Shown here: positions 55,901-63,863 of the stretch, one piece after another
Position numbering within the stretch: the first letter of the stretch is position 1
How the letters are laid out: every line of letters starts with the position of its first letter
Assembly (NCBI RefSeq): GCF_947500995.1
Contig: NZ_CANMUA010000003.1
Span: forward strand, 186,001-250,000
Length of the DNA stretch: 64,000 nt
From: an uncultured Serinicoccus sp.
GTDB lineage: Bacteria; Actinomycetota; Actinomycetes; Actinomycetales; Dermatophilaceae
Direction of reading: 5' to 3'
Notes under the pieces: generated by a model
Databases searched by the model: none
Seen by the model: the letters and a program-made list of their open reading frames with translations, nothing else
What the model was told of the DNA's origin: nothing
Translations under genes and position numbers: made by a program

Positions 55901-56402
55901 GCAGCAGCGGCAGCGTCAGCACGACGATGAGCGCGCTCCACGGGTCCACCACGACCAGCGCGACCAGCGTCAGCGCCGGCACCACGGCAGCCGTGACGAG
56001 CGCGGGGAGGTAGCGCGCGACATACGGCTCGAGGGCGCTGACGCCGTCGGTGGCGCGGGTCACCGCGACCTCGGTCCGGGGCCGGGCCTCGACCGGTCGC
56101 CCCAGCCAGTGCCGCAGCAGCGCCTCCCGGACGATGCCCACGATGCGCAGCCCGGCGCGCCGCGCCACGAGCTCACCCGTCCCGGCGAGCACGCCGCGCA
56201 AGACGAGCACCGCGACCAGCCAGCCGAGGTATGACGCGAGCTCCTCGCGCGAACCCCGCACCACCGCCCCCACGACGAGGGCCAGGGTGAGGGCCTGCGC
56301 GATCGCGACGACCCCCGTGAGGATGCCGACCACGGACAGCGAGGCCACCGGGACGCGGGTCGCCGGGAGCGCGCGCAGCAGGGCAGGGTCGAAGGGTCGC
56401 AC
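52953..56402 (-). CDS. cydDC: Fused CydD-CydC thiol-reductant ABC exporter
   Basis: The product has 1149 residues and contains both half-transporters in one chain. Half 1 has six membrane helices and a nucleotide domain with Walker A 'GPSGAGKTTVLELLAG' near residue 370, signature 'VGLSAGQRARLALARA' and 'LLLLDEPTANV'. Half 2 repeats this with 'GPNGAGKSTALAVLAR' near 957 and 'LTGLSGGERSRLALARALL'. It exports cysteine or glutathione needed for assembly of cytochrome bd. Such a fusion is common in actinobacteria. It is the last gene of the cydA-cydB-cydDC transcription unit. Confidence 0.94.
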   Translation of the reverse strand: MRPFDPALLRALPATRVPVASLSVVGILTGVVAIAQALTLALVVGAVVRGSREELASYLGWLVAVLVLRGVLAGTGELVARRAGLRIVGIVREALLRHWLGRPVEARPRTEVAVTRATDGVSALEPYVARYLPALVTAAVVPALTLVALVVVDPWSALIVVLTLPLLPLFAALIGMHTRDETQRRWGAMELLAGHFLDVMKGLPTLVAYGRARAQVEVVREVGERHRRASVATLRTAFLSTAALELLATISVAMVAVAVGLRLAHGGMDLVVGLTAILLAPEAYWPVRRVGAEFHNAADGAQVLEELAAEGVLGGAAAQGPGGRAAGGPIGLTEVSYAHPGRVRTLTELSLRTPPGPGVTALTGPSGAGKTTVLELLAGLRTPAAGAVSAPAAHLATQRPLLLPGTVRDNLAIADPDATDTAMREALDRVGLWRQLADRHGLDTWLGDDGVGLSAGQRARLALARATLSPARLLLLDEPTANVAVDGIPRLHQVITELAETRRIVVVTHDCYLAALADDHWRLEGAAEPAPGTGGPVHHLAAPVLPLPDPAADPEADPGDDSDVGRRAEPEADAVPRPGEVAPVRTPRGRRGLALACLLGGASVGCGVALTATSGWLIVQASTMPVVLTLLVAIVGVRAFGIFRPVFRYAERVVSHDVALDDLSGRRADLYAALIPLTPARLGRRSRGQVLTAAARDLEDVVDEHVRVSVPGWSTGIATLVGAAVAGWHLPAAGLVVATGGLVVALVGLLGYAAERPAQDAAVARRGEVRDRATALAAQLLPVQAVSGLAGEHRQLLDPVLRAEEAHRRGEARLTRARAAGLVATWVVVAATATAVALLAFDARAVGALSGPFAALVALVPLALADAWAGVPDVAGARARARSARARLDALVDQTPAVAGRGTAAAPTGPPALQLRGVSARWSPVPEHRAAPDLSPLDLDVQPGDRIRLAGPNGAGKSTALAVLARHLDPDGGCSLVSGADGDAVSRHGADVRGLDLDQTRALVAVVDDEPHAFAGSVRANLVLASPGATDGEVLDALAAVDLGGWFATLPRGLDTPLTGLSGGERSRLALARALLSGRSVVLLDEPTAHLDDATAERSLGGLLAGLGSGRSVVLVSHTAPVTGRWTDHRVGRDAPEAADDRAVPQHIG

Positions 56403-56429
56403 GCGGCTCAGCGCTCCGGTGCCGTCACG

Positions 56430-57509
56430 TCAGCGGTCCGCCCCGGCCCGCTCGCCGCCGTCGACGACGGCCGCGTGGTGGACCCCGGTGGGGATGTGGT
56501 GCCCGGACACCCGCTTGCGGAACGCCCAGTAGCTCCACGCGGTGTAGAGCAGCATGACGGGCGTGAAGACGAGCGCCACGACCGTCATGATGCCGAGCGT
56601 CTTCTGGCTCGAGCTGGCGTTCTCCGCCGTGAGCGACCAGGCGGGGTCCAGGCTGGAGGGCATCACGTCGGGGAAGAGCGCGAGGAACAGCGACGTGGTG
56701 GCCAGCGCGATCGCGACGAAGGTGCCGGTGAAGGCCCAGCCCTCCCGGCCACGGGCCGCCGCGAGCAGCCCGCCCACCAGGCCGGCCGCGGCCACCCCGG
56801 CCACCAGCCAGGAGGCCGTCGTCCCGGTGCGGACGTGCAGGATGCCCAGCCACAGCACGGCCAGCACGGCGCTCGCCGCCCCCAGCCGCAGCGCCAGCGC
56901 CCGGGCGTCGTGGCGCAGCCGGCCGTCGGTCTTGAGCGCCACGAAGAGCGCGCCGTGGGTGAGGAAGAGGGTGAGCGTGGTCAGCCCGCCGAGCAGGGCC
57001 ACCGGACCCAGGAGGTTCCAGAACCCGCCGACGTACTCCATGTCCGCGTCGATGGGCACCCCGAGCACGATGTTGGTGAAGGCCACCCCCCACAGCAGCG
57101 CCGGGACGAAGGACCCGACGACCACCATGGCGTCCATCCTGGCCCGCCAGGCGGGGGAGTCGACCTTGCCGCGGTACTCCAGCCCCACGCCGCGCAGGAT
57201 GAGCCCGACGAGGATGAGCAGCAGCGGCAGGTAGAACCCGGAGAAGAGGGTGGCGTACCAGTGCGGGAAGGCGGCGAAGATGGCCCCGCCCGCGGTGAGC
57301 AGCCAGACCTCGTTGCCGTCCCAGAACGGACCGATGGCCGAGAGCATCTGCCGCTTGCGGGTCTCCCCGGTGTGCGGGGCCTCGCCCTCGGTCTCGTCTC
57401 GGCCGAGCACCGGGAGCAGCATGCCCACGCCGTAGTCGAAGCCCTCCAGGCAGAAGTACCCGACCCAGAGGACGGCGATGAGGATGAACCAGATCGTGGT
57501 GAGTTCCAT
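56430..57509 (-). CDS. cydB: Cytochrome bd ubiquinol/menaquinol oxidase subunit II
   Basis: The product has 359 residues and about eight to nine helices. The family opening 'LTTIWFILIAVLWVGYFCLEGFDYGVGMLLP' is intact, as is 'GPFWDGNEVWLLTAGGAIFAAFP' (conserved Trp, Asn and Glu) and 'GTTASWLV'. It pairs with CydA to form the oxygen-reducing bd oxidase. It starts 12 nt after cydA. Confidence 0.96.
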   Translation of the reverse strand: MELTTIWFILIAVLWVGYFCLEGFDYGVGMLLPVLGRDETEGEAPHTGETRKRQMLSAIGPFWDGNEVWLLTAGGAIFAAFPHWYATLFSGFYLPLLLILVGLILRGVGLEYRGKVDSPAWRARMDAMVVVGSFVPALLWGVAFTNIVLGVPIDADMEYVGGFWNLLGPVALLGGLTTLTLFLTHGALFVALKTDGRLRHDARALALRLGAASAVLAVLWLGILHVRTGTTASWLVAGVAAAGLVGGLLAAARGREGWAFTGTFVAIALATTSLFLALFPDVMPSSLDPAWSLTAENASSSQKTLGIMTVVALVFTPVMLLYTAWSYWAFRKRVSGHHIPTGVHHAAVVDGGERAGADR

Positions 57510-57521
57510 GACGTCCCTGTC

Positions 57522-58985
57522 TCAGTAGGTGAAGACGAACGCGTCGTCGTCGTCGCGGGTCCGGGGGTCGTAGGACGCGTCCTCGGGCACCTGCTCCGCG
57601 CCGGCCCGGCCGTAGCGCAGGAGGAGACCGACCTCGACGACGGCGAGCACGCCGTAGAGGAGGGTGAAGACGGTCATCGAGGTCAGCACCTCGGCGGCGG
57701 TCGTGCCCGGGGAGACGCCGGTCTGGGTCGTCATGAGGCCCATGACGAGCCAGGGCTGGCGCCCCATCTCGGTGAACATCCAGCCGAAGGTGTTGGCCAG
57801 CAGCGGCAGCAGCAGCACGAGGAGCCCGGCCCAGCCCCACATCCGGTGCCCGAGCCGCTGCTCGTCGGTCTCGCTGCCCCGACCCCGCAGCACCCACAGG
57901 ACCGCGGCCGCGATCGCCATGGCCGCGAAGCCCAGCCCCATCATGAGGCGGAAGGTCCAGTAGGTGACCGGGATGACCGGCCGGTAGTCCTCGACGGCGG
58001 TCAGCTCGGAGCCGGCGTAGGTCAGCTCGTAGCGGTCCTGGATGTGGTCGATGCCCTCCACGGCGCCGTCGAGGGTCCCGGTGGCGAGGTAGGACAGCAG
58101 CTTCGGCACGGTCAGCGCCCAGACCTCCTCGCTCCCGTCGAGGGTGCCGATGGTGACGATGGAGAACGGGGCGCCCTCACCCTCGGGCACGTCCTCGTAG
58201 AGCGCCTCGGCGGCGGCCATCTTCATCGGCTGCACCTCGGTCATCACCTTCCCCTGCAGGTCACCGGACACGATGACGCCGAGGGAGGCGACCAGCACGG
58301 TGACGGCACCGAGCTTGGCGGCCTTGCGGTACATCGGCTTGTCCGTCCCCGGGGTGGCGCCGCGCCACAGGTGCCACATCGCGAAGGCCAGGACGAAACC
58401 GCCACCGGTCATGTAGGCCGCGGCGATGACGTGCGGGAAGGTCACCAGCTGCACCGGGTTGGTGAGGACCGCGAGGAAGTCGGTGAGCTCGGCCCGGCCG
58501 GTCTCCGGGTTGAGCCGGTAGCCGACGGGGTTCTGCATGAAGGAGTTGGCGGCGAGGATGAAGTAGGCCGACAGCAGGGTCCCGATGTGCACGAGCCAGA
58601 TGGCCGCGGCGTGCAGCTTCTCCGGGATCCGTCCCCAGCCGAAGATCCACAGCCCGAGGAAGGTCGACTCCAGGAAGAACGCCAGCAGTGCCTCGATCGC
58701 CAGCGGGGCGCCGAAGATGTCGCCGACGAAGCGCGAGTAGTCCGACCAGTTCATCCCGAACTGGAACTCCTGCACGATGCCGGTGACCAGGCCCAGCGCG
58801 AAGTTGATGGTGAAGAGCTTGCCGTAGAACTTCGTCAGCCGCAGCCACTGCGGGTTCCGGGTGCGCATCCACTGCGTCTGCATGACGGCCACGAGCAGGC
58901 TGAGTCCGATCGTGATCGGCACGAAGAAGTAGTGGTAGACGGTGGTGATGCCGAACTGCCAGCGGGCCAGGTCGAGTGCATCCAC
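57522..58985 (-). CDS. cydA: Cytochrome bd oxidase subunit I
   Basis: The product has 487 residues. The heme ligand His18 lies in 'TTVYHYFFVPITIG', other ligand regions include 'GFVLAFAMWHLWRG' and 'MMLGFAAM', and the proton-channel 'ESTFLGLWIFGWGRIPEKLHAAAIW' is present. The Q-loop is short ('MKMAAAEALYEDVPEGEGAPFSIV'). It reduces O2 with low-oxygen affinity as part of bd oxidase. Its promoter region carries a BlaI-like box (59016-59050). Confidence 0.97.
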   Translation of the reverse strand: MDALDLARWQFGITTVYHYFFVPITIGLSLLVAVMQTQWMRTRNPQWLRLTKFYGKLFTINFALGLVTGIVQEFQFGMNWSDYSRFVGDIFGAPLAIEALLAFFLESTFLGLWIFGWGRIPEKLHAAAIWLVHIGTLLSAYFILAANSFMQNPVGYRLNPETGRAELTDFLAVLTNPVQLVTFPHVIAAAYMTGGGFVLAFAMWHLWRGATPGTDKPMYRKAAKLGAVTVLVASLGVIVSGDLQGKVMTEVQPMKMAAAEALYEDVPEGEGAPFSIVTIGTLDGSEEVWALTVPKLLSYLATGTLDGAVEGIDHIQDRYELTYAGSELTAVEDYRPVIPVTYWTFRLMMGLGFAAMAIAAAVLWVLRGRGSETDEQRLGHRMWGWAGLLVLLLPLLANTFGWMFTEMGRQPWLVMGLMTTQTGVSPGTTAAEVLTSMTVFTLLYGVLAVVEVGLLLRYGRAGAEQVPEDASYDPRTRDDDDAFVFTY

Positions 58986-59015
58986 GAAGGGTGCCTCCCG
59001 TCTGCGAGGAGTGAA

Positions 59016-59050
59016 CTACGTGACGTCGTAGATGCTACCCCTCGTCGTAG
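59016..59050 (-). promoter_or_regulatory. Palindromic box in the cydA promoter, possible BlaI site
   Basis: CTACG-N6-CGTAG (59016-59031) overlaps the start of a predicted minus-strand promoter. The string CGTCGTAG occurs at 59024-59031 and again at 59043-59050, flanking the -10-like TAGCAT (59037 to 59032). The palindrome has the CTAC/GTAG ends seen in BlaI/MecI operators, and a blaI-M56 pair is the next upstream unit. Confidence 0.5.
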
Positions 59051-59059
59051 CCGAGGAGG

Positions 59060-59923
59060 TCACCCGGCCGGCGTGAGAAGGGTCACGGTGACGGCGACAG
59101 GGATGGCGAGGACCACGGCGGACAGGGCGGTGACCGCCAGGCGGGTATGCCGCGGCGCCGGCGGGTGGCTGAGCAGCCGGACCCGGGCGGTGACCTCGGG
59201 GGTCGCGGCCGGGGCCATGGCGACCAGGGCCCGGGCGAGGTCCGTGGGTCCGGTGCGCTGCTCGGCGATCCGGTCGGCGAGCGCCTCGGTGAGCAGCTGC
59301 ACCTCGGTCAGGGCCGCGGGCACCCGCAGGCCGCGGGGGACAGCCTCGTGCAGGACGGTGAACAGCTCGAGGAGCAGGTCGTGCCGGGCGTCGAGGTGCC
59401 CCTGCTCGTGGGCGAGGACGGCGCGCAGCTCGGTGGCGCCCAGCCGGTCCAGGGCGGCGCGGGTGAGGACGATGCGGTGCCCGTGCCCCGGCAGACAGTA
59501 GGCGCTGGGGTTGCCCAGGGCGAGGACGGTGACGTCCGGCCGGGTGATGCCGTCGGCGCCACCGGCCAGGGTGTCGTCGAGGTGCTCCCCGACGAGGTCG
59601 ACCAATTCTCGGTGCCGGGTGCGGCGGCGGCGCAGGTCGGTGCCGACGCGGTGCCCGGAGGCGAGCAGCCGCACGAGCATGACCCCGGACAGGAGGAGGG
59701 CCAGGCCCAGGAGCAACGGCTGGGACAGGCCCGTGGTGAGCACCGCGGTGGGGGCGGCCAGCAGCGCGCACAGGACGCCGGCCAGGCTGACCGACTGCCA
59801 CAGCAGCAGGCCCGGACCCGGCATGCGACGCAGCGCGGTCCAGGCGGGGAGCACGCGGGGCGCGCCCAGGACGAGGAGGAGGGCGGCCAGGACGACGGCG
59901 GCGGTCAGCAGCGGGCCGCCCAT
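59060..59923 (-). CDS. M56-family membrane metallopeptidase (BlaR1/MecR1-like)
   Basis: The product has 287 residues and several membrane helices. The zinc protease motif HEQGHLDARHD (HExxH plus downstream residues) is preceded by 'LGATELRAVLAHEQGH', typical of M56. It lacks the penicillin-binding sensor domain of BlaR1, as most actinobacterial M56 proteins do. It probably cleaves the BlaI-like repressor encoded just upstream and so switches its regulon on. It starts 16 nt after that repressor gene. Confidence 0.9.
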   Translation of the reverse strand: MGGPLLTAAVVLAALLLVLGAPRVLPAWTALRRMPGPGLLLWQSVSLAGVLCALLAAPTAVLTTGLSQPLLLGLALLLSGVMLVRLLASGHRVGTDLRRRRTRHRELVDLVGEHLDDTLAGGADGITRPDVTVLALGNPSAYCLPGHGHRIVLTRAALDRLGATELRAVLAHEQGHLDARHDLLLELFTVLHEAVPRGLRVPAALTEVQLLTEALADRIAEQRTGPTDLARALVAMAPAATPEVTARVRLLSHPPAPRHTRLAVTALSAVVLAIPVAVTVTLLTPAG

Positions 59924-59939
59924 GGCGGGGGGCGTGAGG

Positions 59940-60332
59940 TCAGGCGCCGCGGCGGCGCTCGACCTCGGCGAGCGCGGCCCGCAGGTCGTCGAGCTCGCCG
60001 GGGCTGGCGTCGTCCAGGAAGTGCAGCATCGCGGCGGTCCGGTCGGCCTGGACGGTGTCGAGGGCCGAGCGCAGGGCGCCGGCGGCGAGCTCCTCGCGGC
60101 TGGCGGCGGGGGAGTACTGCCAGGCCCGCCCCTCGCGGGTCCGCTCGGTCACGCCCTTCTTCGTCAGCCGGTCCAGGACCGTCATGACCGTGGTGTAGGC
60201 CAGCTCCTTGTGGTGCTCGCGCCGCTCCAGGTGGTCCAGGACGTCACGGACCGACAGCTCTGGTCCCTCGGACCAGAGGATGTCCATCACGGCGCGCTCC
60301 AGGTCGCCGAGGGAGGTGCTGCGCAGGGGCAT
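59940..60332 (-). CDS. BlaI/MecI/CopY-family winged-helix repressor
   Basis: The product has 130 residues. The N-terminal winged helix is clear: 'LGDLERAVMDILWSEGPELSVRDVLDHLE' with 'LAYTTVMTVLDRLTKKGVTER'. The C-terminal dimer helices are shorter than in BlaI of staphylococci, as usual in actinobacteria. It is paired with the M56 protease. Signal and targets are not known; cyd, immediately downstream, is a plausible one. Confidence 0.93.
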   Translation of the reverse strand: MPLRSTSLGDLERAVMDILWSEGPELSVRDVLDHLERREHHKELAYTTVMTVLDRLTKKGVTERTREGRAWQYSPAASREELAAGALRSALDTVQADRTAAMLHFLDDASPGELDDLRAALAEVERRRGA

Positions 60333-60374
60333 GTGACAAAGGGTACGCCCCCCACCTGGGAACCACCCCGGTCT

Positions 60375-60447
60375 GCACCGGACGCGTGGTCGGATCGCAC
60401 CGGACGCGTGCTCCGGGCGCACCGGACGCGTGGTCGGGTCGCACCGG
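60375..60447 (+). repeat. Tandem 22-bp repeats related to the 29.7-kb arrays
   Basis: Full units start at 60375, 60397 and 60419, each 22 bp and beginning GCACCGGACGCGTG; a partial fourth (GCACCGG, 60441) merges into a GGTATGCC copy. Against the 29666 array, C replaces A in the fifth base and the tail differs. It lies in the gap between the BlaI-like gene start and the galE stop. Confidence 0.8.
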
Positions 60448-60454
60448 TATGCCG

Positions 60455-61471
60455 TCAGTCGGGGTAGCCCTGCGGGTTCGCCTGCTGCCACCGCCACGTG
60501 TCGGCGCACATGTCCTCCACCGACCGGCTCGCCCGCCACCCCAGCTCGGTCTCGGCGAGCGAGGGGTCGGCATACGAGCTGGCGATGTCGCCCGGGCGGC
60601 GCCCGACGATCTCGTAGGGGATCTGCTGCCCGCTGGCGCGCTCGAACGCGGACACCAGCTCGAGCACCGAGGTGCCGCGTCCGGTGCCGAGGTTCCAGAC
60701 TGACAGCGGACGGTCGTGGCCGCTGATCCACTCCAGCGCCGCGACGTGACCCTCCGCGAGGTCCTGGACGTGGATGTAGTCCCGCACGCCGGTCCCGTCG
60801 ACCGTGTCGTAGTCGTCGCCGAAGACCGCGAGCTTCTCCCGCCGCCCGACCGCGACCTGGGCCACGAAGGGCATGAGGTTGTTGGGGATGTCGGAGGGGT
60901 CCTCGCCGATCCGTCCGGAGGGGTGCGCGCCGACCGGGTTGAAGTAGCGCAGCAAGGCCACCTTGAGCTGCGGGTAGGCATGGGTCACGTCGCGCAGGAT
61001 CTGCTCGTTCATGACCTTGGTCCACCCGTAGGGGTTGGTCGCGGAGGTCGGCAGCCCCTCGGTCATCGGCACCGGCGCGTCCTCGCCGTAGACGGTGGCG
61101 CTGGAGGAGAAGACCAGGTAGGGCACGTCGTGCGCGACCATCGCCTCGACCAGCCGGAGGGTCGCGCCGATGTTGTTGCGGTAGTAGTCGATCGGCTTCT
61201 CGACCGACTCACCGACCGCCTTGTACGCCGCGAAGTGGATGACCGCGTCGAAGCGCTCCTGGCCGAGCAGCGAGTCGACCTTGTCGCCGTCGGCGAGGTC
61301 GAAGGCGTGCACCGGGACGGGGATGCCGGCCAGCTCCTCCAGGCGCGGCGTCACCGACGGCTTGCTGTTGGAGAAGTCGTCCACGACGACCACCTCGTGG
61401 CCCGCCCGGGCCAGGGCGATGACCGTGTGGGACCCGATGTAGCCGGCGCCGCCGGTGACGAGAACGCGCAT
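60455..61471 (-). CDS. galE: UDP-glucose 4-epimerase
   Basis: The product has 338 residues, extended-SDR family. The NAD site GGAGYIGSH begins at residue 7. The catalytic pair Tyr-x-x-x-Lys is in 'NPYGWTKVMNEQI', and the Ser/Thr partner is in 'VFSSSATVYGED'. The sugar-nucleotide region has 'RYFNPVGAHPSGRIGEDP' and 'RDYIHVQDLAEGHV'. It interconverts UDP-glucose and UDP-galactose for the Leloir route or for cell-surface glycans. It is alone in its unit, divergent from the deaminase gene. Confidence 0.95.
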   Translation of the reverse strand: MRVLVTGGAGYIGSHTVIALARAGHEVVVVDDFSNSKPSVTPRLEELAGIPVPVHAFDLADGDKVDSLLGQERFDAVIHFAAYKAVGESVEKPIDYYRNNIGATLRLVEAMVAHDVPYLVFSSSATVYGEDAPVPMTEGLPTSATNPYGWTKVMNEQILRDVTHAYPQLKVALLRYFNPVGAHPSGRIGEDPSDIPNNLMPFVAQVAVGRREKLAVFGDDYDTVDGTGVRDYIHVQDLAEGHVAALEWISGHDRPLSVWNLGTGRGTSVLELVSAFERASGQQIPYEIVGRRPGDIASSYADPSLAETELGWRASRSVEDMCADTWRWQQANPQGYPD

Positions 61472-61587
61472 GGCGTCATGGTGTCAGACGGCAGCTCCGG
61501 TATGCCGTGACCCGGCCCGGCCCGACCTGCGTGCCCGACGACGCCTCGCGTCGCCCGGGCGCCCGCCGCCCGGCATACCCTCGGGGC

Positions 61588-62079
61588 GTGAGCGAACGCA
61601 CGAGCATCTCCGCGACCGACCGGACCCACCTCTCCCGGGCCGTCGAGCTGGCCGAGGCCGCGCTCGACGCCGGTGACGAGCCCTTCGGCTCATTGCTCGT
61701 GTCGGCCGACGGAGAGGTGCTGCTCGAGGACCACAACCACGTCTCCGGCGGCGACCACACCCAGCACCCCGAGTTCGCGATCGCCCGGTGGGCCGCGCAG
61801 CACCTCTCGCCGCAGGAGCGCGCGACGAGCACGGTCTACACCTCCGGTGAGCACTGCCCGATGTGCGCCGCCGCGCACGGGTGGGTGGGGCTGGGACGCA
61901 TCGTCTACGCCTCCTCGACCGAGCAGCTCTCCGCGTGGTCGGCTCAGCTGGGCAGGCCACCGGGACCCGTCGCGCCGCTGCCGATCACCGCGCTCGTGCC
62001 GGACGCCGTCGTCGCCGGCCCGGACCCGGAGCTCTCGGAGCGGGTCCGCGCCCTGCACGCCCGCCACGCCTCCTCCTGA
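61588..62079 (+). CDS. Zinc-dependent nucleoside/guanine deaminase-like protein
   Basis: The product has 163 residues, cytidine-deaminase superfamily. The zinc ligands are present with changes: HPE in 'QHPEFAIAR' (for HAE, Ala to Pro) with the catalytic Glu, and two Cys in 'SGEHCPMCAAAHGW' (for PCxxC). This is the tRNA-adenosine/guanine deaminase subgroup. The Ala-to-Pro change is not rare in this subgroup, but activity is uncertain. GTG 61588 follows TACCCT by 5 nt inside a GGCATACC motif, so it appears leaderless. Confidence 0.82.
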   Translation: MSERTSISATDRTHLSRAVELAEAALDAGDEPFGSLLVSADGEVLLEDHNHVSGGDHTQHPEFAIARWAAQHLSPQERATSTVYTSGEHCPMCAAAHGWVGLGRIVYASSTEQLSAWSAQLGRPPGPVAPLPITALVPDAVVAGPDPELSERVRALHARHASS

Positions 62080-62114
62080 CCGTGGAGATGCGGCCCCGGC
62101 CACGATTCCACGGT
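62079..62114. terminator. Possible terminator between the deaminase and the ABC genes
   Basis: ACCGTGGA (62079-62086) pairs with TCCACGGT (62107-62114) around a 20-nt loop containing GGCCCCGGCC. The two flanking genes are convergent. Confidence 0.5.
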
Positions 62115-62128
62115 CGGGCGGGCAGGGC

Positions 62129-62854
62129 TCAGACCCGCCGCCCGTCGTGCAGCTCGACGACCTGGTCGGCCCGCTCCATGAGCACCGGGTCGTGGGTGGA
62201 CACCACGGAGGCGATGCCGCGCTCGTGGGTGAGGCGCACCAGCAGTTCCATGACCATCGCGCCGGTCTCGGAGTCCAGCTGTCCGGTGGGCTCGTCCGCG
62301 ACGAGGATGTCCGGCTCGCCGACGAGGGCCCGCGCGATGCCGACCCGCTGCTGCTGGCCGCCGGACAGCTCGTAGGGTCGCTGCCTGCTGTGCCGGGCCA
62401 GCCCGACGAGCTCCAGCGCCTCCTCGACCCGGCGGGCCCGCTCGCCCACGGCCGTGCGCTGGAGCCGCAGCGGGACCTCGACGTTCTCGGCGGCCGACAG
62501 CACCGGCACCAGCCCGAAGCTCTGGAAGACGTAGCCGATGCGCTCCCGCCGGACCGCCAGCACCTCCTTCTCCGGCAGCTCGGACAGGACCCGCCCGTCG
62601 TCGAGCAGCACCTGACCGGCGTCGGGCCGGTCGAGCCCGCCCAGCAGGTTGAGCAGGGTCGTCTTGCCCGACCCCGACGGGCCGCGCACCACGGTGAGGC
62701 GCCCGGCGGACACGTCCAGGTCCACCCCGGCGACGGCGTGCACCTGGGTGGCGCCCGCACCGAAGGTCCGGTGCAGGCCCACCGCCCGCAGCACCGACGG
62801 CGGTCCGTCGACCGCCTCGTCCGCGTCGGCGCGGTATGCCGTCGGCTCAGTCAT
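62129..62854 (-). CDS. MacB/LolD-type ABC ATP-binding protein
   Basis: The product has 241 residues. Walker A 'GPSGSGKTTLLNLLGG', signature 'YELSGGQQQRVGIARAL', Walker B 'ILVADEPTGQLD' and switch His 'VVSTHDPVL' are all present. The 'GYVFQSFGLVPVLSAAENVEVPLRL' stretch is typical of LolD/MacB. It starts with ATG 62854, 8 nt inside the preceding gene's 3' end. It follows a second ATPase gene and an FtsX-like permease in the same operon. Confidence 0.92.
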   Translation of the reverse strand: MTEPTAYRADADEAVDGPPSVLRAVGLHRTFGAGATQVHAVAGVDLDVSAGRLTVVRGPSGSGKTTLLNLLGGLDRPDAGQVLLDDGRVLSELPEKEVLAVRRERIGYVFQSFGLVPVLSAAENVEVPLRLQRTAVGERARRVEEALELVGLARHSRQRPYELSGGQQQRVGIARALVGEPDILVADEPTGQLDSETGAMVMELLVRLTHERGIASVVSTHDPVLMERADQVVELHDGRRV

Positions 62855-63863
62855 CGTCGTCCTCCTGCGTGTCGACCGCGCGCCCGGCGCCCGTCCGGTG
62901 CTCCTCGTCGTCGGGCCAGACCTGCACGTGGGTGCTCTCGTGCTCCAGCCGCACCCGGTCGCGCAGGCCCAGCTCCTCGACATGGGCCTGCGGCAGCTGG
63001 ATCCGCCCGGCCCGGTCGATGACGGTGTACTCCCGGGCGACCCGTCGCTGCTCGCCCGACTCGTCGGTCACGACGTACCGGAGCACCTCGGTCGAGGTGC
63101 GGCCGTCCCGGATCGCGACCGTGCGCCGCACGTGGTCGGAGACGGTGGGGTCGTGGGTGACCACGAGCACGGTGGTGCCGAGACTGCCGGCGGCCTCGCG
63201 CATCACCTCGAGGACCTGGGCGGAGGCGGTGTCGTCGAGCTCACCGGTCGGCTCGTCGGCGAGCAGCACGGCCGGTGAGTTGGCCAGGGCGGTGGCGATC
63301 GCCACCCGCTGCTGCTGCCCGCCGGACAGCTCGGTCGGCCGGCGGTCGGCGCAGTCGCCGAGGCCGAGCAGGTCGAGCAGGTCCTCCACCCGCCGGGCGC
63401 GTTCGCGCCGGCCGGAGATGACCGTGGGCAGGGCGACGTTCTCGGCCGCGGAGAGGAAGGGCAGCAGGTTGCGGGAGGTCTGCTGCCACACGAAGCCGAC
63501 GGTGTGCCGCTGGTAGTCCACCCGCTGCGCGCGGCTCATCGACAGCAGGTCCACCCCCGCGACCCGCGCACGGCCTCCGGTCGGCCGGTCGAGCCCGGAG
63601 AGGATGCCGAGCAGCGTCGACTTCCCCGAGCCGCTGGCCCCGACCAGCGCGACGACGTCGCCGGGGTCGACGACGAGGTTGAGCCCCTGCAGGGCCTGGA
63701 CCTCCACGCCCTCGGTGGAGTAGATCCGCACCAGGTCCTCGCACCAGATGTCCGGGCCCTGGTGCTCGCGGACCGTCCCGAGGGTGGCGTGGTCGTCCAC
63801 GGTCGCGAGCCTGGTCGAGTCGTCCACGGTCTGCTCCTGGTGGTGCTGAGGGGTCGTGCTCAT
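62847..63863 (-). CDS. ABC ATP-binding protein with an AbrB/SpoVT-like C-terminal tail
   Basis: The product has 338 residues. The ABC domain (about 40-250) has Walker A 'GASGSGKSTLLGIL', signature 'TELSGGQQQRVAIATAL', Walker B 'VLLADEPTGELD' and His in 'VVTHDPTVSD'. A segment then reads 'YTVIDRAGRIQLPQAHVEELGLRDRVRLEHESTH', the pattern of an AbrB/MazE/SpoVT swapped-hairpin DNA-binding domain (residues about 280-320). It is an unusual fusion of an exporter ATPase and a transcription-factor fold. It overlaps both neighbours by 4-8 nt. Confidence 0.85.
   Translation of the reverse strand: MSTTPQHHQEQTVDDSTRLATVDDHATLGTVREHQGPDIWCEDLVRIYSTEGVEVQALQGLNLVVDPGDVVALVGASGSGKSTLLGILSGLDRPTGGRARVAGVDLLSMSRAQRVDYQRHTVGFVWQQTSRNLLPFLSAAENVALPTVISGRRERARRVEDLLDLLGLGDCADRRPTELSGGQQQRVAIATALANSPAVLLADEPTGELDDTASAQVLEVMREAAGSLGTTVLVVTHDPTVSDHVRRTVAIRDGRTSTEVLRYVVTDESGEQRRVAREYTVIDRAGRIQLPQAHVEELGLRDRVRLEHESTHVQVWPDDEEHRTGAGRAVDTQEDDDD

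Noticed and set aside
53000-56402. Two separate cydC and cydD genes
   Set aside because: The frame is open across both ATP-binding halves with no stop or internal start signal, so it is one fused gene.
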